A stretch of DNA of 64,000 nucleotides from Ochrobactrum sp. Marseille-Q0166 (GCF_014397025.1 NZ_JACJUO010000001.1:1908501-1972500); one strand, 5' to 3'; positions 1-9,768 are shown, counted from the stretch's first letter. Notes: generated from the sequence alone by a model not told the origin. Numbers and translations: made by a program.

Positions 1-620
1 GCAAAGCTTACATTCAGTGGCACACCTTTTTGATTGGCGAGTGCTGATATTTCATCTGGCTGATTAGAGGTATTTTTCCCTGTCCCTTTACCTCGTACCG
101 ATACCAGATCGAGTAGACCCTGCCCGCTTCCTTCATTCTTCAAATCAAGGATCACATGCTGATAGGTAAACAGCGTGGCTTCTCCATCGTTGGTGCCTTC
201 TGCTATATCAATGCGCTTGGCGATACGTCGATTCTCGTCAACTTCGTTCTGAGGAACGAGCCTACCTTCTTTCTTGGCCGCATGACTATGAACTAGCGTG
301 GTAGGATCAACCATCACAGGCTGCGAAGCATGTCCATGTCGAACCAAATTTCCCGTTACCAAAGCCATTGCACCACCCGCCAGAAGCGTGGCTGAGACCA
401 GCGCAATACAGGCACGCCGATGTGTATGAATGGAAAAGCGTACACGTTGTAATGGCTTGAGAGCACGCTGCGAAAGCGGAGGCATTTTCTTATGCTCGGC
501 CAAAACAGCCATATGCGCGACATCAGACCGGAGCATAAAATCCGGTGATACGACAACATGAATCTGTTTAGCCCTGCGGGCAGCACGAAACAGCATGCAG
601 TGAGCGACTCCAAATCTCAT
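1..620 (-). CDS. Cell-envelope protein, N-terminal part (cut by window edge); possibly M23-like
   Basis: An open frame on the minus strand starts at ATG 620 and runs off the window edge, so about 206 residues are visible. The first ~80 residues are basic. A hydrophobic segment (about residues 72-92, core ACIALVSATLLAGGAMALV) follows and looks like a single membrane anchor. The following periplasmic part is polar (KKEGRLVPQNEVDENRRIAKR). This layout resembles the N-terminus of rhizobial anchored M23 peptidases, but the catalytic domain would lie outside the window, so that assignment is a guess. ATG 533, beginning MLRSDVAH, is an alternative start. Confidence 0.55.
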   Translation of the reverse strand, partial: MRFGVAHCMLFRAARRAKQIHVVVSPDFMLRSDVAHMAVLAEHKKMPPLSQRALKPLQRVRFSIHTHRRACIALVSATLLAGGAMALVTGNLVRHGHASQPVMVDPTTLVHSHAAKKEGRLVPQNEVDENRRIAKRIDIAEGTNDGEATLFTYQHVILDLKNEGSGQGLLDLVSVRGKGTGKNTSNQPDEISALANQKGVPLNVSF

Positions 621-721
621 CTGAAATGACAAATGGAACAGAAGGCCAGAGCACGGCTAAATTATGACTCCAGTGGCGACAATCCACCGGAGATACAAGG
701 CGAATGCTCAAGGTAAATTCA

Positions 722-1642
722 TCAGGCGCTGGCACGTGCCTTGCGATGCGCTGACAAAGACGACCATGTGTAAATGATCAGGCCCGTCCAGATCAGAACA
801 AAAGCCACGAGCTGGGCATGGGAAAATGGCTCATGAAAAATGAAGATTGCGAAGATAAAAAGCAACGTCGGCGTCAGATACTGCATAAGCCCCAGCGTCG
901 TATATCGCAGCAACTTTGCTCCACCAGCATAGAGGATCAATGGAATTGCCGTGAACGGGCCTGCAAGCAGCAACAGCGAAACATCTGACGCTGTACCGGA
1001 GAAGAAGTGATCCTGACCATTGGCCAACAGCCAGATGATGTAGCCGATAGCCGGGACAGAAAGAATAACAACTTCAAGCGTAAAACCTTGCAATGGCGGC
1101 ATTGGCAGCGACTTGCGGAAGAACCCATAAAGTCCGAATGTCACCGGCAGAACCAGCGAAATCCATGGAAGACCACCCGCATTGAATGTGAGTACGAGAA
1201 CCGCCGTAAATGCGAACCCGACAGCAATATATTGAACTCTCGTCAGGCGCTCACCGAGGAAAAGTCCACCCAGCACCACATTGAACAGGGGATTAATGTA
1301 ATAGCCGAGAGCTGCACCTATGATCTGATCGTGAGCAACCGCCCAAACATAAACCGACCAATTGATCGTAATGAGTGCCGCAGTCAGTGCCGCCATTGCC
1401 AGCATGCGCGGCGTGCGCAATGCCTCAAGGATTGTGCGGAACTGTCCGATGAAAACCAGCAGAATAGCCGCCACAGGCACTGACCATATCACGCGATGCG
1501 CAACAATTTCGAGAGCAGGGAGATGCGATAAAGCCTTGAGATAGAACGGCAAAACAGCCCAAAGACCATAAGCCCCCAAAGCCATCATGAAGCCACGACT
1601 TCCGTCTGAAAGCTGGCCTCCGGATAAGGTCTGCTCGGTCAT
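722..1642 (-). CDS. rarD: RarD-type EamA/DMT permease
   Basis: 306 residues with about ten hydrophobic helices arranged as two EamA repeats. The start (GFMMALGAYGLWAVLPFYLK) and the interior (ALGYYINPLFNVVLGGLFLGERL, LMQYLTPTLLFIFAIFIFHEP) match the RarD family of inner-membrane drug/metabolite transporters. Full length for the family (about 300). The substrate is not known; the original link with chloramphenicol sensitivity is not informative here. It lies 79 bp downstream of ATG 1642's upstream region and 136 bp from the end of cimA on the same strand, so co-transcription is possible but not shown. Confidence 0.85.
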   Translation of the reverse strand: MTEQTLSGGQLSDGSRGFMMALGAYGLWAVLPFYLKALSHLPALEIVAHRVIWSVPVAAILLVFIGQFRTILEALRTPRMLAMAALTAALITINWSVYVWAVAHDQIIGAALGYYINPLFNVVLGGLFLGERLTRVQYIAVGFAFTAVLVLTFNAGGLPWISLVLPVTFGLYGFFRKSLPMPPLQGFTLEVVILSVPAIGYIIWLLANGQDHFFSGTASDVSLLLLAGPFTAIPLILYAGGAKLLRYTTLGLMQYLTPTLLFIFAIFIFHEPFSHAQLVAFVLIWTGLIIYTWSSLSAHRKARASA

Positions 1643-1778
1643 TTTTATCTCCGAATTGAATTTAGTCTCGAAAAAGCAGTCAGCTATTTCAAGCCAGCCA
1701 GTTTGCTATGCGCCCATCAATCCATAAAATCTATTCAATTAAACTGATCAAAGCATCAATCTTCGTGAAAGAAGCGGC

Positions 1779-3392
1779 TCATTCAGCCGCCACCATACCA
1801 GCCAAAGAACGGTTCTTCATCAACTTGTAATTGACCGAATCCATCAATGCCTGAAACGATGCATCTATGATATTGTCGGAAACGCCGACTGTACGCCAAC
1901 GAGCACCCGTTCCATCACCGGATTCAATCAAAACGCGGGTGATAGCTGCTGTGCCGCCATTAAGGATACGCACCTTGAAATCCACCAGTTCCAGATCTTC
2001 AATCTCATCCTGATAGCGACCAAGATCCTTGCGCAACGCAATATCAAGAGCATTAACCGGGCCATGACCTTCGGCAACCGACATATGCATCTCGCCATCA
2101 ACTTCGACTTTCACCACGGCTTCCGAAACAGTTTTCAATGAACCATTGGCATCAAATCGCCGTTCAACAAGACAGCGGAAGGAATCGACCTTAAAGAATT
2201 CCGGCTGCGGGTTGAGCATGGCTCTCGCCAAAAGCTCGAAACTCGCATCGGCGCCTTCATAGGCATAGCCCTCTGCCTCTCGTTCTTTGACCAGTGCAAT
2301 CAGCGAATCTAGCCGTACATCGTCCTTGGCAACGCGAATGCCACGGCGTTCCAACTCAGCGATAAAGTTTGACTTGCCCCCCTGATCCGAAACCATGACG
2401 CGTCGGCGATTTCCAACGGTTTCGGGCGGAACGTGCTCGTAAGTCTGTGGGTCTTTGAGTAGCGCAGAGGCATGAATGCCGGCCTTTGTCGCAAAGGCCG
2501 ACGTGCCTGTGTAAGGCGCCTGTTCTATTGGCGCACGATTCAGAATATCATCAAAGGCGCGTGAAATGCGGGTGATGGCTTTCAGCGCATCAGGCTTGAC
2601 ACCAAGCTCAAAGCGATCTGACCAGTAAGGTTTTAACGCCAGTGTCGGTATCAGGGAGATAAGATTGGCATTGCCGCAACGCTCGCCAATCCCATTCAGG
2701 GTTCCCTGCACATGACGTACACCTGCATCAATGGCGGCAAGCGAAACGGCAACAGCCTGCTCGGTATCGTTGTGTGCATGAATACCAAGGCTTTCACCCG
2801 GAACAACACTCTTCACCGCATTGATGATTTCAGCCACTTCCGACGGCTGTGTTCCGCCATTAGTGTCGCAAAGCACAACCCAACGTGCACCTGCCTCATA
2901 GGCAGCTTTCGCACAACACAATGCATAGTCCGGGTTGGCCTTGTAACCGTCGAAAAAATGCTCGCAATCAACCAGCGCTTCACGGCCCGCCATACGAACA
3001 GCAGTCACCGAGGCGGTAATCGATTCCAGATTTTCTTCATTGGTGCAGCCGAGCGCAACCCGCACATGATAATCCCAGCTTTTGGCAACAAAACAGACCG
3101 CATCGCTTGAAGCCTGCAGAAGTGCTGTCAGCCCCGGATCATTTGACGCAGAGACGCCGGCACGTTTGGTCATACCGAAAGCTGCAAACTTGGCATTTGA
3201 GGTCTGCCGTTTTTTGAAGAAAGTCGTATCCGTGGGATTGGCCCCAGGATAGCCGCCTTCCACATAATCAACTCCCAGTTCTTCAAGCAGAGTGACAATC
3301 GCTTTTTTGTCTTCGACAGAGAAATCAACGCCGGGAGTCTGCTGTCCGTCCCGCAAGGTCGTGTCGTAGATATAGATGCGTTCGCGTGCCAT
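1779..3392 (-). CDS. cimA: Citramalate synthase (CimA)
   Basis: 537 residues of the HMG-CoA-lyase-like/2-isopropylmalate synthase superfamily. The N-terminal DTTLRDGQQTPG motif (about residues 10-21) and HAHND (205-209) supply metal and substrate ligands. GTLNGIGERCGNANL follows, and the last ~150 residues form a LeuA-type dimerisation/allosteric domain. The VDYVEGGYPGANPTD signature and the length fit (R)-citramalate synthase, which condenses pyruvate and acetyl-CoA in the threonine-independent route to isoleucine, better than LeuA or NifV. Substrate preference is inferred from family resemblance. It is followed on the same strand by rarD and preceded by the GFA-family gene. Confidence 0.85.
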   Translation of the reverse strand: MARERIYIYDTTLRDGQQTPGVDFSVEDKKAIVTLLEELGVDYVEGGYPGANPTDTTFFKKRQTSNAKFAAFGMTKRAGVSASNDPGLTALLQASSDAVCFVAKSWDYHVRVALGCTNEENLESITASVTAVRMAGREALVDCEHFFDGYKANPDYALCCAKAAYEAGARWVVLCDTNGGTQPSEVAEIINAVKSVVPGESLGIHAHNDTEQAVAVSLAAIDAGVRHVQGTLNGIGERCGNANLISLIPTLALKPYWSDRFELGVKPDALKAITRISRAFDDILNRAPIEQAPYTGTSAFATKAGIHASALLKDPQTYEHVPPETVGNRRRVMVSDQGGKSNFIAELERRGIRVAKDDVRLDSLIALVKEREAEGYAYEGADASFELLARAMLNPQPEFFKVDSFRCLVERRFDANGSLKTVSEAVVKVEVDGEMHMSVAEGHGPVNALDIALRKDLGRYQDEIEDLELVDFKVRILNGGTAAITRVLIESGDGTGARWRTVGVSDNIIDASFQALMDSVNYKLMKNRSLAGMVAAE

Positions 3393-3438
3393 TTTGCCTG
3401 CCTGTCGGTGGGTATATGCCGTTATAACTTATGGCTTT

Positions 3439-3909
3439 TCAGTTTTCAGTGTCATGATCTGGGTGCTGGTAAGACACCATGGTTCTTACAAACTCGATAC
3501 TTTCCGGATCTCGCTCGGTTTCGAAACCAGGTAGTTTTGCGAGGTCATCAACATAAGGAAGCCTTACCTCGACGCCCCATTGCACTGTCGGCTCAATCTC
3601 TTCCGGTGCATCGAATGCACCTATAGAAAGCGCCACACCATCCGGTGCTTCATAGGTAAGCGGGGTTCCGCATTGAGGACAGAACCCACGCTTGACGTGA
3701 TTGGATGATTGAAAGCGCTTTGGCTCGTCACGGGTCCAGATGAGCTTTGCTTCCCCCACAGAAACCAGTGGTGCATAGAAATTGCCAAACGCCTTCTGGC
3801 ACATGCGGCAATGACAGATCGAGGCGGAGCCGAGTGCGCCTTCAACCCGAAAGCGCACTGCCCCACACTGGCATCCCCCGCTATAGAGCGGCTTGTTATC
3901 AAGCGTCAT
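3439..3909 (-). CDS. GFA-family (glutathione-dependent formaldehyde-activating enzyme-like) zinc protein
   Basis: 156 residues from ATG 3909, chosen because GGGGAGGA lies 6-8 nt upstream; an in-frame ATG at 3924 lacks such a site. The family's cysteine pattern is complete: GGCQCG (C13, C15), ICHCRMC (C32, C34, C37) and GFCPQC (C77, C80), which bind zinc in this fold. Members are mostly uncharacterised and many do not act on formaldehyde, so no reaction is assigned. It sits between cysS and cimA on the same strand; the 27-bp gap to cysS suggests the two are co-transcribed. Confidence 0.85.
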   Translation of the reverse strand: MTLDNKPLYSGGCQCGAVRFRVEGALGSASICHCRMCQKAFGNFYAPLVSVGEAKLIWTRDEPKRFQSSNHVKRGFCPQCGTPLTYEAPDGVALSIGAFDAPEEIEPTVQWGVEVRLPYVDDLAKLPGFETERDPESIEFVRTMVSYQHPDHDTEN

Positions 3910-3936
3910 GGTGTCCTCCCCCATTCCACAAACCGA

Positions 3937-5454
3937 TTAGTTTACCACATCCCAAGTCGTGATGCGTTCGCCGGTGACAGGATCTTTGCCATCCTTCAAT
4001 TGCACGCCCTCAGCCAAGAGTTCATCACGGATGCGATCAGCTTCCGCCCAGTTCTTGTCGGCAATCACCCGCAGCCGCTCGGCAATGCGTGCTTCGATTT
4101 GAGCCGTATCAACATCGGTTTTGGCAAAAACCGGCACTTCGCTTGTCACCACAAAATAAGGGTCGAACAGTCCAAGCAGTGCCATGCCCTCACCCAAAGC
4201 CGAAACGTCTTTGGCCTTGAACGCCTTGCGCAATACAGTGATCGCAATCCATGTATTGAGATCATCCGACAGTGCTTCCACCGCTTCAGATGCATTCAAA
4301 AGCGAGGAAGATGGTGCAAAATCTGCAACGCGTAACAAATCATACCAGCGATGCAGTTCTTCAGCAGATTCTGTCAGACGCTGAGCTGTCCAGTTGATCG
4401 GCTCACGGTAATGCGTTTGCAACATCGAAAGACGAGCGGCCAGACCGACCCAGCGATCGCGAGCATCCTTGTTATCCCAGACACCAAGCTGCGGTAGACC
4501 ATTATTCAGCACATCGCGAATGGTTATGAAATTGCCAAGCGACTTCGACATCTTCTGCCCTTCGACCTGAAGAAAGCCGTTATGCATCCAGATATTTGCC
4601 ATGCGCTCAGTACCGAAAGCGCAGCATGACTGTGCAAGTTCGTTTTCATGATGCGGGAACACCAGATCAATGCCGCCGCCATGAATATCGAACTTGTTTT
4701 TGTACGGGTCATCGCACTTTAAACCACCACCAAAGGGTGCGAGCAGCTTGGCCATGGACATGGCCGAGCATTCGATATGCCAGCCTGGTCGTCCAAGCGT
4801 TTGAATACCCGCAGGTGAAGGCCAGCCCGGTTCACCGTTACGCGACGGTTTCCAGAGAACAAAATCCATTTCGTCGCGCTTGTAAGAGGCGACATCAACA
4901 CGCGCACCGGCCAGCATTTCATCGAATGGACGATGGGAGAGTGCACCGTATCGTGCGCCACCCAGAGCATTCATTGCAGATGGCGAGAACAGCACATGTT
5001 CATCTGCAACATAGGCAACACCGCGTTCGATCAGCTTTTCAATAATATTACGCATGTCGTCGAGATGCTCGGTCGCACGCGGCTGGCTCGATGGTTCCAG
5101 ATTTGCCAATGCTTTGATATCAGCCTGAAACTGGTTGTTTGTGCCTTCAGTGACACGACGGATTGCGTCATTGAGCGGCAGTTCAGGATATTCACTCGCG
5201 GCACGCGCGTTGATCTTATCGTCAACGTCGGTAATATTGCGCGCATAGGTTACTTTTTCCGCGCCATAGACATGACGCAGAAGGCGAAACAGCACATCAA
5301 ACACGATGACCGGACGTGCATTGCCGATATGGGCAAAGTCATAAACAGTCGGTCCGCAGACATACATGCGCACATTATTCGCATCAAGGGGCGTAAAAAA
5401 CTCCTTTGTACGAGTGGCGGTATTGTATAGGCGTAGTTGCGGCGCATCAGCCAT
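3937..5454 (-). CDS. cysS: Cysteinyl-tRNA synthetase
   Basis: 505 residues from ATG 5454, preceded by GGGGA seven nt upstream; the frame stays open a further 23 codons without family similarity. Class I signature HIGN is at residues 42-45, inside [14 protein letters not shown]. The KMSKS loop ([11 protein letters not shown]) is in the second half, and the zinc-site elements C33 and HHENE are present. The enzyme charges tRNA-Cys in the cytoplasm. Length is normal for a stand-alone bacterial CysRS (about 460-510). It heads a minus-strand run with the GFA gene and probably cimA. Confidence 0.95.
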   Translation of the reverse strand: MADAPQLRLYNTATRTKEFFTPLDANNVRMYVCGPTVYDFAHIGNARPVIVFDVLFRLLRHVYGAEKVTYARNITDVDDKINARAASEYPELPLNDAIRRVTEGTNNQFQADIKALANLEPSSQPRATEHLDDMRNIIEKLIERGVAYVADEHVLFSPSAMNALGGARYGALSHRPFDEMLAGARVDVASYKRDEMDFVLWKPSRNGEPGWPSPAGIQTLGRPGWHIECSAMSMAKLLAPFGGGLKCDDPYKNKFDIHGGGIDLVFPHHENELAQSCCAFGTERMANIWMHNGFLQVEGQKMSKSLGNFITIRDVLNNGLPQLGVWDNKDARDRWVGLAARLSMLQTHYREPINWTAQRLTESAEELHRWYDLLRVADFAPSSSLLNASEAVEALSDDLNTWIAITVLRKAFKAKDVSALGEGMALLGLFDPYFVVTSEVPVFAKTDVDTAQIEARIAERLRVIADKNWAEADRIRDELLAEGVQLKDGKDPVTGERITTWDVVN

Positions 5455-5808
5455 TTTGTTTCCCCAAAAGACCTGAAAATACGGGTACGAAGGACCGCAG
5501 CCGTCTGGCCGGGGCGTTATCATCCTGTTTTATGTTAGGGGAGACGAAAACGGCCGGGCCAGCAAGCTGCTAGCCAATAATAATCGAGCCAGTACAAATG
5601 AGCGTGGTCGGCGTTTTCATGGCGCTACTTATCCTCATCACAGCCACGGCCGTCAAGAGGATAACACCAAAAACACTGTGACATTTCAGCAACCAAATGA
5701 AAGACTAATACACGTTAACCGGAATTCCCTAAAACCGGCTCTAATCAGCCTTCATTCCGTCCCAATCAATCACAAAATAGTGAATGTAATTTGGAAGAGG
5801 ATGGACCA
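5455..5808. other. Intergenic region upstream of cysS and the small gene at 5809
   Basis: 354 bp without a convincing gene. It should hold divergent promoters for cysS (minus) and the small gene at 5809 (plus). Two reading frames cross it, but neither has coding character. I see no tRNA, terminator or clear operator. Confidence 0.4.
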
Positions 5809-5976
5809 ATGTCTAAAATTGAACTGCAACCACGACAAGATAAGCTCATTGACCAGTACCGTGAAATCGGACCGGCCGTGCTGGTTGCAGCATTGATGAA
5901 CAAAAATGTTCGCAGCGGCGAAACGAGACAGTCAAGCAATAGCAACTCCATATTAGCCATTAAGAAATCTGGCTAG
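5809..5976 (+). CDS. Small conserved-type hypothetical protein (55 aa)
   Basis: A 55-residue product starting MSKIELQPRQDKLIDQYREI at ATG 5809, preceded by GGAAGAGG at 5793-5800 with good spacing. The first half is charged and helix-prone, followed by GPAVLVAALMNKN and a Ser/Asn-rich tail. No domain is recognised and no membrane segment or signal peptide is evident. The 3' end overlaps the convergent LysE-type gene by 24 bp. The ribosome-binding site and amphipathic start favour a real gene, but a function cannot be given. Confidence 0.55.
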   Translation: MSKIELQPRQDKLIDQYREIGPAVLVAALMNKNVRSGETRQSSNSNSILAIKKSG

Positions 5977-6567
5977 CAGGCTCAGCCCGATCAGTGTCAT
6001 TACAACGCATATGATACAATCCAACACGCGCCAAGCGGCCGGTTTTGCAAAAATTGGCTGCAACAGGCGTGCGCCATATCCGAGTGAAAAAAACCAGGTA
6101 AACGACGCGATGACGGCACCAACGCCGTAAGCAGCGCGTGCTTGATCATGGTATCGAGCCGATAAACTTCCTAGCAAAACGACCGTATCGAGATACACAT
6201 GCGGATTAAGGAATGTGAGAGCAAGGCAGGTGGCGACAGCAGCCTTGATGCTTACGCTCTGTGTTGATTTCACCTGTATCGCCTCGGGATGAAAGGCACG
6301 GCGAAAAGCAACGAACGCATACCAGAACAGAAATGCCGCGCCAGCAATCGTTACGAACGAAATCAGCTTCGGCGACTGGGCAATCAGCGTTCCAAGCCCC
6401 GCAACACCAGCCGCAATCAAAATAGCATCCGACAGAGCACAAATCAGGCAAAGGATAAATACATGCTGTCGCAGCAGTCCTTGTCGCAGAATGAATGCGT
6501 TTTGCGCGCCTATCGCAATGATTAGTGAGGCACCGAGGAAAAAGCCTGAGAAAGCTGCTGATATCAC
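5953..6567 (-). CDS. LysE/ArgO-type amino-acid exporter
   Basis: 204 residues with about six hydrophobic helices. The LysE-family signature GASLIIAIGAQNAFILRQGL lies at residues 12-31, and LALTFLNPHVYLDTVVLLGS carries the conserved NPH/Y element of the second half. These inner-membrane exporters usually remove excess lysine or arginine. No LysG/ArgP-type regulator is adjacent, so the substrate is open. It lies 21 bp downstream of the YedK-type gene on the same strand and overlaps the small convergent gene at its 3' end. Confidence 0.85.
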   Translation of the reverse strand: MISAAFSGFFLGASLIIAIGAQNAFILRQGLLRQHVFILCLICALSDAILIAAGVAGLGTLIAQSPKLISFVTIAGAAFLFWYAFVAFRRAFHPEAIQVKSTQSVSIKAAVATCLALTFLNPHVYLDTVVLLGSLSARYHDQARAAYGVGAVIASFTWFFSLGYGARLLQPIFAKPAAWRVLDCIICVVMTLIGLSLLARFLNG

Positions 6568-6588
6568 TGAATTTCCCTGAAGATAGAA

Positions 6589-7365
6589 TCAAAACATGGA
6601 TAGCTGATCACCTGATTCATCAACCGGCTCAGTTTTCTTGCTTTTTCTGGGAGGCATTGCAACGTCCAAAGCTTCTTGAACGGGTGTCTGTATGTCAGGC
6701 GAGGTATTGGCGACTTTGTTCACCTTGTCCGACACTGGAATGACTTCAAAAAAGTCATCCTGAATCGGCCGCATGATATCGGCCACCTCTCTTGGGAGCA
6801 GGGTCTTGCAGTTAAGCCAGCGTGCATAATCTTCTGGCTTCACCACCACAGGCATACGCTCGTGGATGGGACGGAGAAATCCGTTTGCGCCTGTTGTCAA
6901 AATACCAGCTGTATCGATTTGCGAACCGTCTGCGCTGCTCCATGTTTCAACCAGCGCACCAAAGGCCACAATGCCCCCCTTTCGAGGTCTGATCCAATAG
7001 GCTTGCGCCTTGTTCTTTCCCTCCCGTCGCCATTCGTAAAAGCCGGAAGCGGGAATCAGTGCACGCCGATGATTGAGTGCCGCGCGGAAAGAATTCTTCT
7101 CGGCTGCTGTTTCAGAACGAATGTTGAAGACAAGATTCCAGTCATTGGGATCCTTGACCCATGACGGCACAAATCCCCAGCGGACCAACATGCCGATACG
7201 ATCGGGCCTGTTGCTTCCCGAGGGCGGTGTTTCGCCTGCCAGAATAGAGAGTATCGGTTGCGTTGGTGCAATGTTGTAGCGTGGGGGGAAATCCTCCTCG
7301 ATCATTGCACCGAGCAGGGCTTCAACTTCTTCGCGGCTGGCAGTCAGAGAAAAACGTCCACACAT
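6589..7365 (-). CDS. SOS-response-associated peptidase / HMCES-YedK family
   Basis: 258 residues starting MCGRFSLT at ATG 7365. The frame opens three codons earlier, but after Met removal Cys2 must be N-terminal, which fixes the start. Active-site elements are present: C2, N31 in YNIAPTQ, E111 in GFYEW and H168 in IHERMP. The family crosslinks through Cys2 to abasic sites in single-stranded DNA, shielding them. The C-terminus (DQLSMF) resembles a beta-clamp binding peptide of the QL(S/D)(L/M)F type, which would suit replication-fork recruitment; that is inference. Confidence 0.92.
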   Translation of the reverse strand: MCGRFSLTASREEVEALLGAMIEEDFPPRYNIAPTQPILSILAGETPPSGSNRPDRIGMLVRWGFVPSWVKDPNDWNLVFNIRSETAAEKNSFRAALNHRRALIPASGFYEWRREGKNKAQAYWIRPRKGGIVAFGALVETWSSADGSQIDTAGILTTGANGFLRPIHERMPVVVKPEDYARWLNCKTLLPREVADIMRPIQDDFFEVIPVSDKVNKVANTSPDIQTPVQEALDVAMPPRKSKKTEPVDESGDQLSMF

Positions 7366-7448
7366 GACGGCCATGTTCAGACTTTTGCATCAATCGTCAA
7401 GCTGCCTTTACTGTTGCCAAAAGCGGTTTACCGGATCATAGCTTGTAC

Positions 7449-7907
7449 ATGGTTACAGTTCCTGTCATCCCTCCCCCTGTTCAGATACACGGTGTTTCTC
7501 TCATTTGCCGCCGCAATGGCCGCTTTCTGTTGGTTGAACGGGGCAAGGAGCCCTGGAAGGGTTGGCTGGCGTTTCCGGGCGGCAGTATCGAAGCGGGCGA
7601 AACGCCGAAAGAAGCTGCTATTCGCGAACTGAAAGAAGAAACCGCACTGGATGCGGGCTCTCTCCGCCATGTCATCACTGTTGACCTGGCGCTTGAAGGC
7701 AAAGCCTATTCAAAGAGCTATTTTCTGTCAGTCTATCGTGCATTTGATGTTTCAGGTGAGGAAGAGGCCGGTGACGACGCAGCCGCAATACACTGGCTGA
7801 GCATCGAAGAAATGGCAAATGCCAATGTAACGGACAGTACATTCGATGTGGCGCGCTCGGTCGCTGATATCGAGGACGCTTCGGGTGAGCAATCCATATC
7901 GCCTTGA
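7449..7907 (+). CDS. NUDIX hydrolase
   Basis: 152 residues from ATG 7449 (a TTG two codons earlier is in frame). The Nudix box GGSIEAGETPKEAA...RELKEET at about residues 44-65 fits GX5EX7REUXEEXGU apart from the final glycine (AL follows). The family hydrolyses nucleoside diphosphates linked to another moiety. ADP-ribose pyrophosphatase or a MutT-like role are both possible and cannot be separated here. Divergent from the YedK-type gene, with an 83-bp gap. Confidence 0.9.
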   Translation: MVTVPVIPPPVQIHGVSLICRRNGRFLLVERGKEPWKGWLAFPGGSIEAGETPKEAAIRELKEETALDAGSLRHVITVDLALEGKAYSKSYFLSVYRAFDVSGEEEAGDDAAAIHWLSIEEMANANVTDSTFDVARSVADIEDASGEQSISP

Positions 7908-7958
7908 AGTGGCCCCGTTTCTCATTCAGGAATGTGTTTCATTCATAGGGGGCGTATA

Positions 7959-8333
7959 TTGCTGGTTAAGCGGCTTTCCATATTGGTGATAGCATTCTGG
8001 CTGGGCATTCTGTCTCCGTCCCTTTCTGCTCAGGATGCCCCCTATGAGGGAAAAATGCTCAGAATTGCGGAAGTGCTTGGCTCACTTCACTATCTGCGCA
8101 ACCTCTGCGGCGAAACCAGCAACGAATGGCGTGAGCGCATGGATGCCATCATTGCTGCTGAAAAGCCCGATGAAGCAGAACGCGTGCGTCTTGTTTCAAG
8201 CTTCAACCACGGTTATCGCGTTTTCAGCGACAATTATGTTCGTTGCACACCCTCAGCACTTGCGGCGATTGATCGCTACATGAAAGAGGGAGAAAGCTTG
8301 TCGAACGAGCTTATCTCGCGCTATGGGAATTAA
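7959..8333 (+). CDS. TIGR02301-family exported protein
   Basis: About 124 residues. I favour TTG 7959 because AGGGGG (7947-7952) is correctly spaced in front of it; ATG 7932 would add nine residues before the signal sequence. A hydrophobic signal peptide (LSILVIAFWLGILSPSLSA) ends near residue 24 with an SA-Q cleavage site. The mature part has the family landmarks YLRNLCGE, SFNHGYR, YVRCTPSA and a terminal RYGN, with two conserved cysteines that could pair in the periplasm. The family is common in Rhizobiales and its function is unknown. Confidence 0.8.
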   Translation: MLVKRLSILVIAFWLGILSPSLSAQDAPYEGKMLRIAEVLGSLHYLRNLCGETSNEWRERMDAIIAAEKPDEAERVRLVSSFNHGYRVFSDNYVRCTPSALAAIDRYMKEGESLSNELISRYGN

Positions 8334-8488
8334 CCAATTATTCAGTCTTGTGCGGATGGGAAGAAATTGCCTCATTCAAATCCGCTTTAATCTGTTAACA
8401 CTGTCTTAAACGTGACAGTCAGCCTGCAGGTGATTGTGCTCCCGATGGTGAGAAATCAGCTAATACGGCAAGAAGGGCGCAAGCCGGG

Positions 8489-8755
8489 ATGAAGTCTATG
8501 GAATACATGCCAGCCGATCTGGACGAGATGATCGCCCGTGAAAAGAAGCTTGTGGCGATTGAATACCAGAACGAAGCCTGGGCAGACGGCATTTCCGAAG
8601 GCATTGAGCCGGAAATTCTGGCAGAAGCTGCGTTTACGACGGCCCTGACAGAACTTATGCGTTCGACAGGCGAAGACAGCGCGCTCGAACTTATCGAAAA
8701 AATGCGAGAGCAAATTATTGCAGGAACCTTCCTACAGGATCGAATTCTTCAGTAG
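8489..8755 (+). CDS. Hypothetical protein (88 aa)
   Basis: 88 acidic residues beginning MKSMEYMPADLDEM, predicted mostly helical, with no membrane segment and no cysteine. GCCGGG directly precedes ATG 8489; an alternative start is ATG 8498. The protein overlaps the end of the convergent GlxA-type regulator by 7 bp. I do not recognise a domain. A clean coding frame with acidic helices and no other candidate in the interval supports it as a gene. Confidence 0.65.
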   Translation: MKSMEYMPADLDEMIAREKKLVAIEYQNEAWADGISEGIEPEILAEAAFTTALTELMRSTGEDSALELIEKMREQIIAGTFLQDRILQ

Positions 8756-9768
8756 GTAGAGTTGTTTGCCGTAAATCCCCGCATGTGACTGGGCGGAGTG
8801 TCGTATATCCGCTCCCAAACTCTGCGGAACTGTCTTGCTGATGCGAACCCTGCCCGCTCTGCAATATTCTCCATATCGAGAGTTGAATTCAGCAGCATTT
8901 CGCGAGCAAGGCTTATTTTCAGCCGATTGGCATAATCTGTGACGCTCATGCCTGCATGTTCATTAAACAGACGTGAAAGATTACGAGGGCTTGCTCCGCT
9001 GGCCTCTGCGAGTTTCTCAACGGACCAATGTTCAGCAGGATTTGCAGCCACAGCGTCCTGCGCACGATGGACCACAGGATGCATGTGATTGCGACCTTCA
9101 AGCCAAGGCGAAAGCTGCGGATCGCCACCGCTACGCCGCAGATAAACCACAAGATAACGCGCCACTGACAAAGCCAATGCATGCCCTGCCATCTCGGCCA
9201 GAATATGCAGCATCAAATCAATGCCAGCAGTAATACCCGCACTGGTCAGCCTGTCGCGATCCTCAACAAACAAACGGTTTTGCAAAACACGCGCCGTGGG
9301 TGCGAGCCGGTGCAGCTCATCAATCGCCATATGATGCGTGGTGCAGTCATACCCTTCAAGCAAACCCGCGCGTGCTGCAAGAAGTGCACCAGAGCAGATT
9401 GAAACCAACTTGATACCGGGACGGATGATTCGACGCATCCAGCTCACGATTTTTGCTTCAAGGGCTGTATCTTCGTCGCGACTAAGGACAGCGGACCCAA
9501 GCGGGATGTCAGCCGAGCCGGATATGATCACAAGCGCATCATCTGGCAGGTAATCGGGTAGAGGCTCAATATTGGCAAGCGTGAGACCGATGGAGCTGAG
9601 CGCCGTTTCAAAAGGCCCGATAAACGTCACTTCAAACTGCACCTTGCTTTGCTCCAGATTGGCCTTGCGCAAAACCTCCATCGGCCCCGCTACGTCAAGC
9701 AAAAGCGTGCGCGGCGGGACGACGACAAAGACCCGGACAGTTTTGTGGCTGTCGGCTGCTTGGTTCAT
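8749..9768 (-). CDS. GlxA-type AraC regulator with DJ-1/PfpI domain
   Basis: 339 residues from ATG 9768. The N-terminal ~190 residues are DJ-1/PfpI-like (VFVVVPPRTLLLDVAGPMEVL, and ISGSADIP and SICSGALLAARAGLL around the nucleophile-elbow cysteine). The C-terminal ~100 residues carry two AraC helix-turn-helices (VEKLAEASGASPRNLSRLF; NIAERAGFASARQFRRVW). Such proteins are transcriptional activators that usually sense small metabolites. The start codon overlaps the stop of the isochorismatase-fold gene by 4 bp (ATGA), so the two are translationally coupled. A regulator encoded downstream of its probable target is inferred. Confidence 0.88.
   Translation of the reverse strand: MNQAADSHKTVRVFVVVPPRTLLLDVAGPMEVLRKANLEQSKVQFEVTFIGPFETALSSIGLTLANIEPLPDYLPDDALVIISGSADIPLGSAVLSRDEDTALEAKIVSWMRRIIRPGIKLVSICSGALLAARAGLLEGYDCTTHHMAIDELHRLAPTARVLQNRLFVEDRDRLTSAGITAGIDLMLHILAEMAGHALALSVARYLVVYLRRSGGDPQLSPWLEGRNHMHPVVHRAQDAVAANPAEHWSVEKLAEASGASPRNLSRLFNEHAGMSVTDYANRLKISLAREMLLNSTLDMENIAERAGFASARQFRRVWERIYDTPPSHMRGFTANNSTY

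Noticed and set aside
1007..1483. 158-codon plus-strand frame across rarD
   Set aside because: Shadow of the transporter; composition is rich in Arg/Asn/Gln as expected from antisense of membrane codons.
5678..5896. 72-codon plus-strand frame upstream of the small gene at 5809
   Set aside because: Overlaps the better-supported frame starting at 5809 and has no ribosome-binding site.
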